This document shows positions 5,405 through 6,407 of a DNA stretch of 6,407 bases, one piece after another. The notes below the pieces were generated by a model. It was not told where the DNA came from. It saw only the letters and a list, made by a program, of their open reading frames with translations, and did no database searches. The stretch lies in assembly GCA_019454705.1 (NCBI GenBank), contig JACFNS010000149.1:1-6407 (forward strand), given 5' to 3'. Source of the stretch: Taibaiella sp. (GTDB lineage Bacteria > Bacteroidota > Bacteroidia > Chitinophagales > Chitinophagaceae). Made by a program: the position numbers and the translations under genes. Position 1 is the first letter of the stretch, and each line of letters begins with the position of its first letter.

Positions 5405-6407
5405 TGAATGTGACGCTGATAAGGCAACTGGCATGGAGGTACCTGCGCGGAAAGCGTACTGCCAATGCCGTGCCTGTACTGTCCCGCATCAGCATGATGG
5501 CCATAGGCGTAGGCGCTGCAGCCATGATTATCCTCTTCTCGGTGTTCAATGGATTTGAAGGTTTGGTAAAAGACTTGTACAAAGCATTTTACCCGGACAT
5601 AAAAATCACGGCAGCCAGGGGAAAGTTTTTCAGGCTGAACGATGCGGCTTTTCAGCGTGTTGAGCAAACAGAGGGTGTTGCCATTATCAGCCGTGTATTG
5701 GAAGATAACGTACTGCTCAACAGCAGTTCTGACGAAAAGCGGGTAGCGACATTGAAAGGGGTGGATGCAAATTATTTCAAAGTAAATGATGTAGCCATAT
5801 ATGTAACAGAAGGTGTGAGCAACATAGCCACGCAACCTGTACAGACCGCACTGATAGGCAGCCAACTGCTGGGGCAACTGGGGCTGGACGTGAACAACGT
5901 GTTCAGCATAATGGAAGCCTACTACCCGAATCCCAAAGCAACAGCATCGGAAATAGCACAGGCACCTGAACAAGCGTTCCGTTCGCTGAGGTTAAGGCCG
6001 GACGGGGCATTTACCATACAGGATGATTTTGACGGCAAGTATGTCATAGCCGATATCAGCCTGATGCAAGACCTGGTGCAGGAACCCGGAAAATACTCAT
6101 CGCTGGAATTGAAATTAAAGCCGGGTGCGGATACGGATGATGTACAGGAAGCATTGCAAAAGACCTTAGGTGAGGAATATATAGTGCAAACCAGGTTTGA
6201 ACAGAACCGTGCCCTTTACACCATCATGCAGTCAGAAAAATGGGCTGTATATGGCATACTGGTGTTGGTGTTGATGATAGCCGCATTTAACATGGTGGGG
6301 GCGCTGTCGCTGCTGGTGTTGGAGAAACAAAAAGACATAGGCATATTAAAAGCGATGGGTGCCCGCAACAGCCATATTAGTGGCATATTCCTTTCCGAAG
6401 GCGCACT
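5404..6407 (+). CDS. LolC/LolE/FtsX-family ABC transporter permease (3' end outside window)
   Basis: This is an inner-membrane permease of the type that, with a LolD-like ATPase, releases lipoproteins from the inner membrane for transfer to the outer membrane. It begins at the ATG overlapping the rbfA stop (TAATG) and is open for 334 codons to the window end. The N-terminus MNVTLIRQLAWRYLRGKR is followed by TM1 (about 29-50). A periplasmic MacB-like domain (about 51-275) comes next, then TM2 (about 281-305), then LLVLEKQKDIGILKAMGA (303-320), the coupling-helix signature of the FtsX superfamily. About 70-90 residues holding the last two TM helices are expected beyond the edge. The N-terminus and single large periplasmic domain favour LolC/E over MacB or FtsX. 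No lolD is visible. In Bacteroidota the complex may be built from one such permease, so I assign no symbol. Confidence 0.9.
   Translation, partial: MNVTLIRQLAWRYLRGKRTANAVPVLSRISMMAIGVGAAAMIILFSVFNGFEGLVKDLYKAFYPDIKITAARGKFFRLNDAAFQRVEQTEGVAIISRVLEDNVLLNSSSDEKRVATLKGVDANYFKVNDVAIYVTEGVSNIATQPVQTALIGSQLLGQLGLDVNNVFSIMEAYYPNPKATASEIAQAPEQAFRSLRLRPDGAFTIQDDFDGKYVIADISLMQDLVQEPGKYSSLELKLKPGADTDDVQEALQKTLGEEYIVQTRFEQNRALYTIMQSEKWAVYGILVLVLMIAAFNMVGALSLLVLEKQKDIGILKAMGARNSHISGIFLSEGA

Noticed and set aside
4925..5434. Upstream extension of the minus-strand frame leading into the Omp28 signal peptide
   Set aside because: The first 170 codons are antisense to rbfA and the intergenic region. The real start is the ATG at 4924, which begins a typical lipoprotein signal peptide.
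5089..5973. A 294-codon open frame on the minus strand
   Set aside because: It lies wholly antisense to rbfA and the permease, both well-recognised genes, and its Cys/Tyr/His-rich composition resembles no protein family.

Overview
The window looks like a chromosomal segment of a Bacteroidota bacterium, most likely a Chitinophagales/Chitinophagaceae-type organism (the rank below phylum is a guess). The evidence is a LspA with the long inter-motif insertions seen in Bacteroidota, a TonB-dependent receptor with a Bacteroidota-style N-terminus, an Omp28-family lipoprotein with a C-K-E sequence at its mature end, start codons without Shine-Dalgarno sequences, and several copies of the Bacteroidota promoter element TAnnTTTG. 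No mobile element, CRISPR array, tRNA or rRNA was seen.

Layout, left to right. Positions 1-131 are non-coding and carry a well-spaced leftward promoter (-33 TTTG, 19-nt spacer, TATTTTTG), which probably drives an RNA or gene beyond the left edge. Five leftward genes follow: zapA (132-428), lspA (430-1068), a 737-aa TonB-dependent receptor (1200-3413), a small histidine-rich membrane-anchored protein (3465-3983) and an Omp28-family lipoprotein gene (4071-4924). Two strong leftward intrinsic terminators, at 1149-1175 and 4012-4039, split this block into three transcription units: omp28; small protein plus receptor; lspA-zapA. A 99-bp divergent intergenic region (4925-5023) separates them from the rightward pair rbfA (5024-5404) and a LolC/LolE/FtsX-type permease (5404 to the right edge, incomplete).

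Most of the window concerns the cell envelope. LspA matures lipoproteins, the LolE-like permease probably helps deliver them to the outer membrane, the Omp28-like product would be such a lipoprotein, and the receptor with its small partner probably imports heme or a metal chelate. ZapA (division) and RbfA (30S maturation) are housekeeping genes.

The most notable point is that the omp28-family gene is broken. Its signal peptide and first 54 codons are in one frame and the rest is in another. The junction falls in the TGxxCxxCPxG-type thioredoxin-like motif, as if about 22 nt were lost. I found no convincing undescribed system. The best candidate for new biology is the small His-rich protein paired with the TonB receptor.
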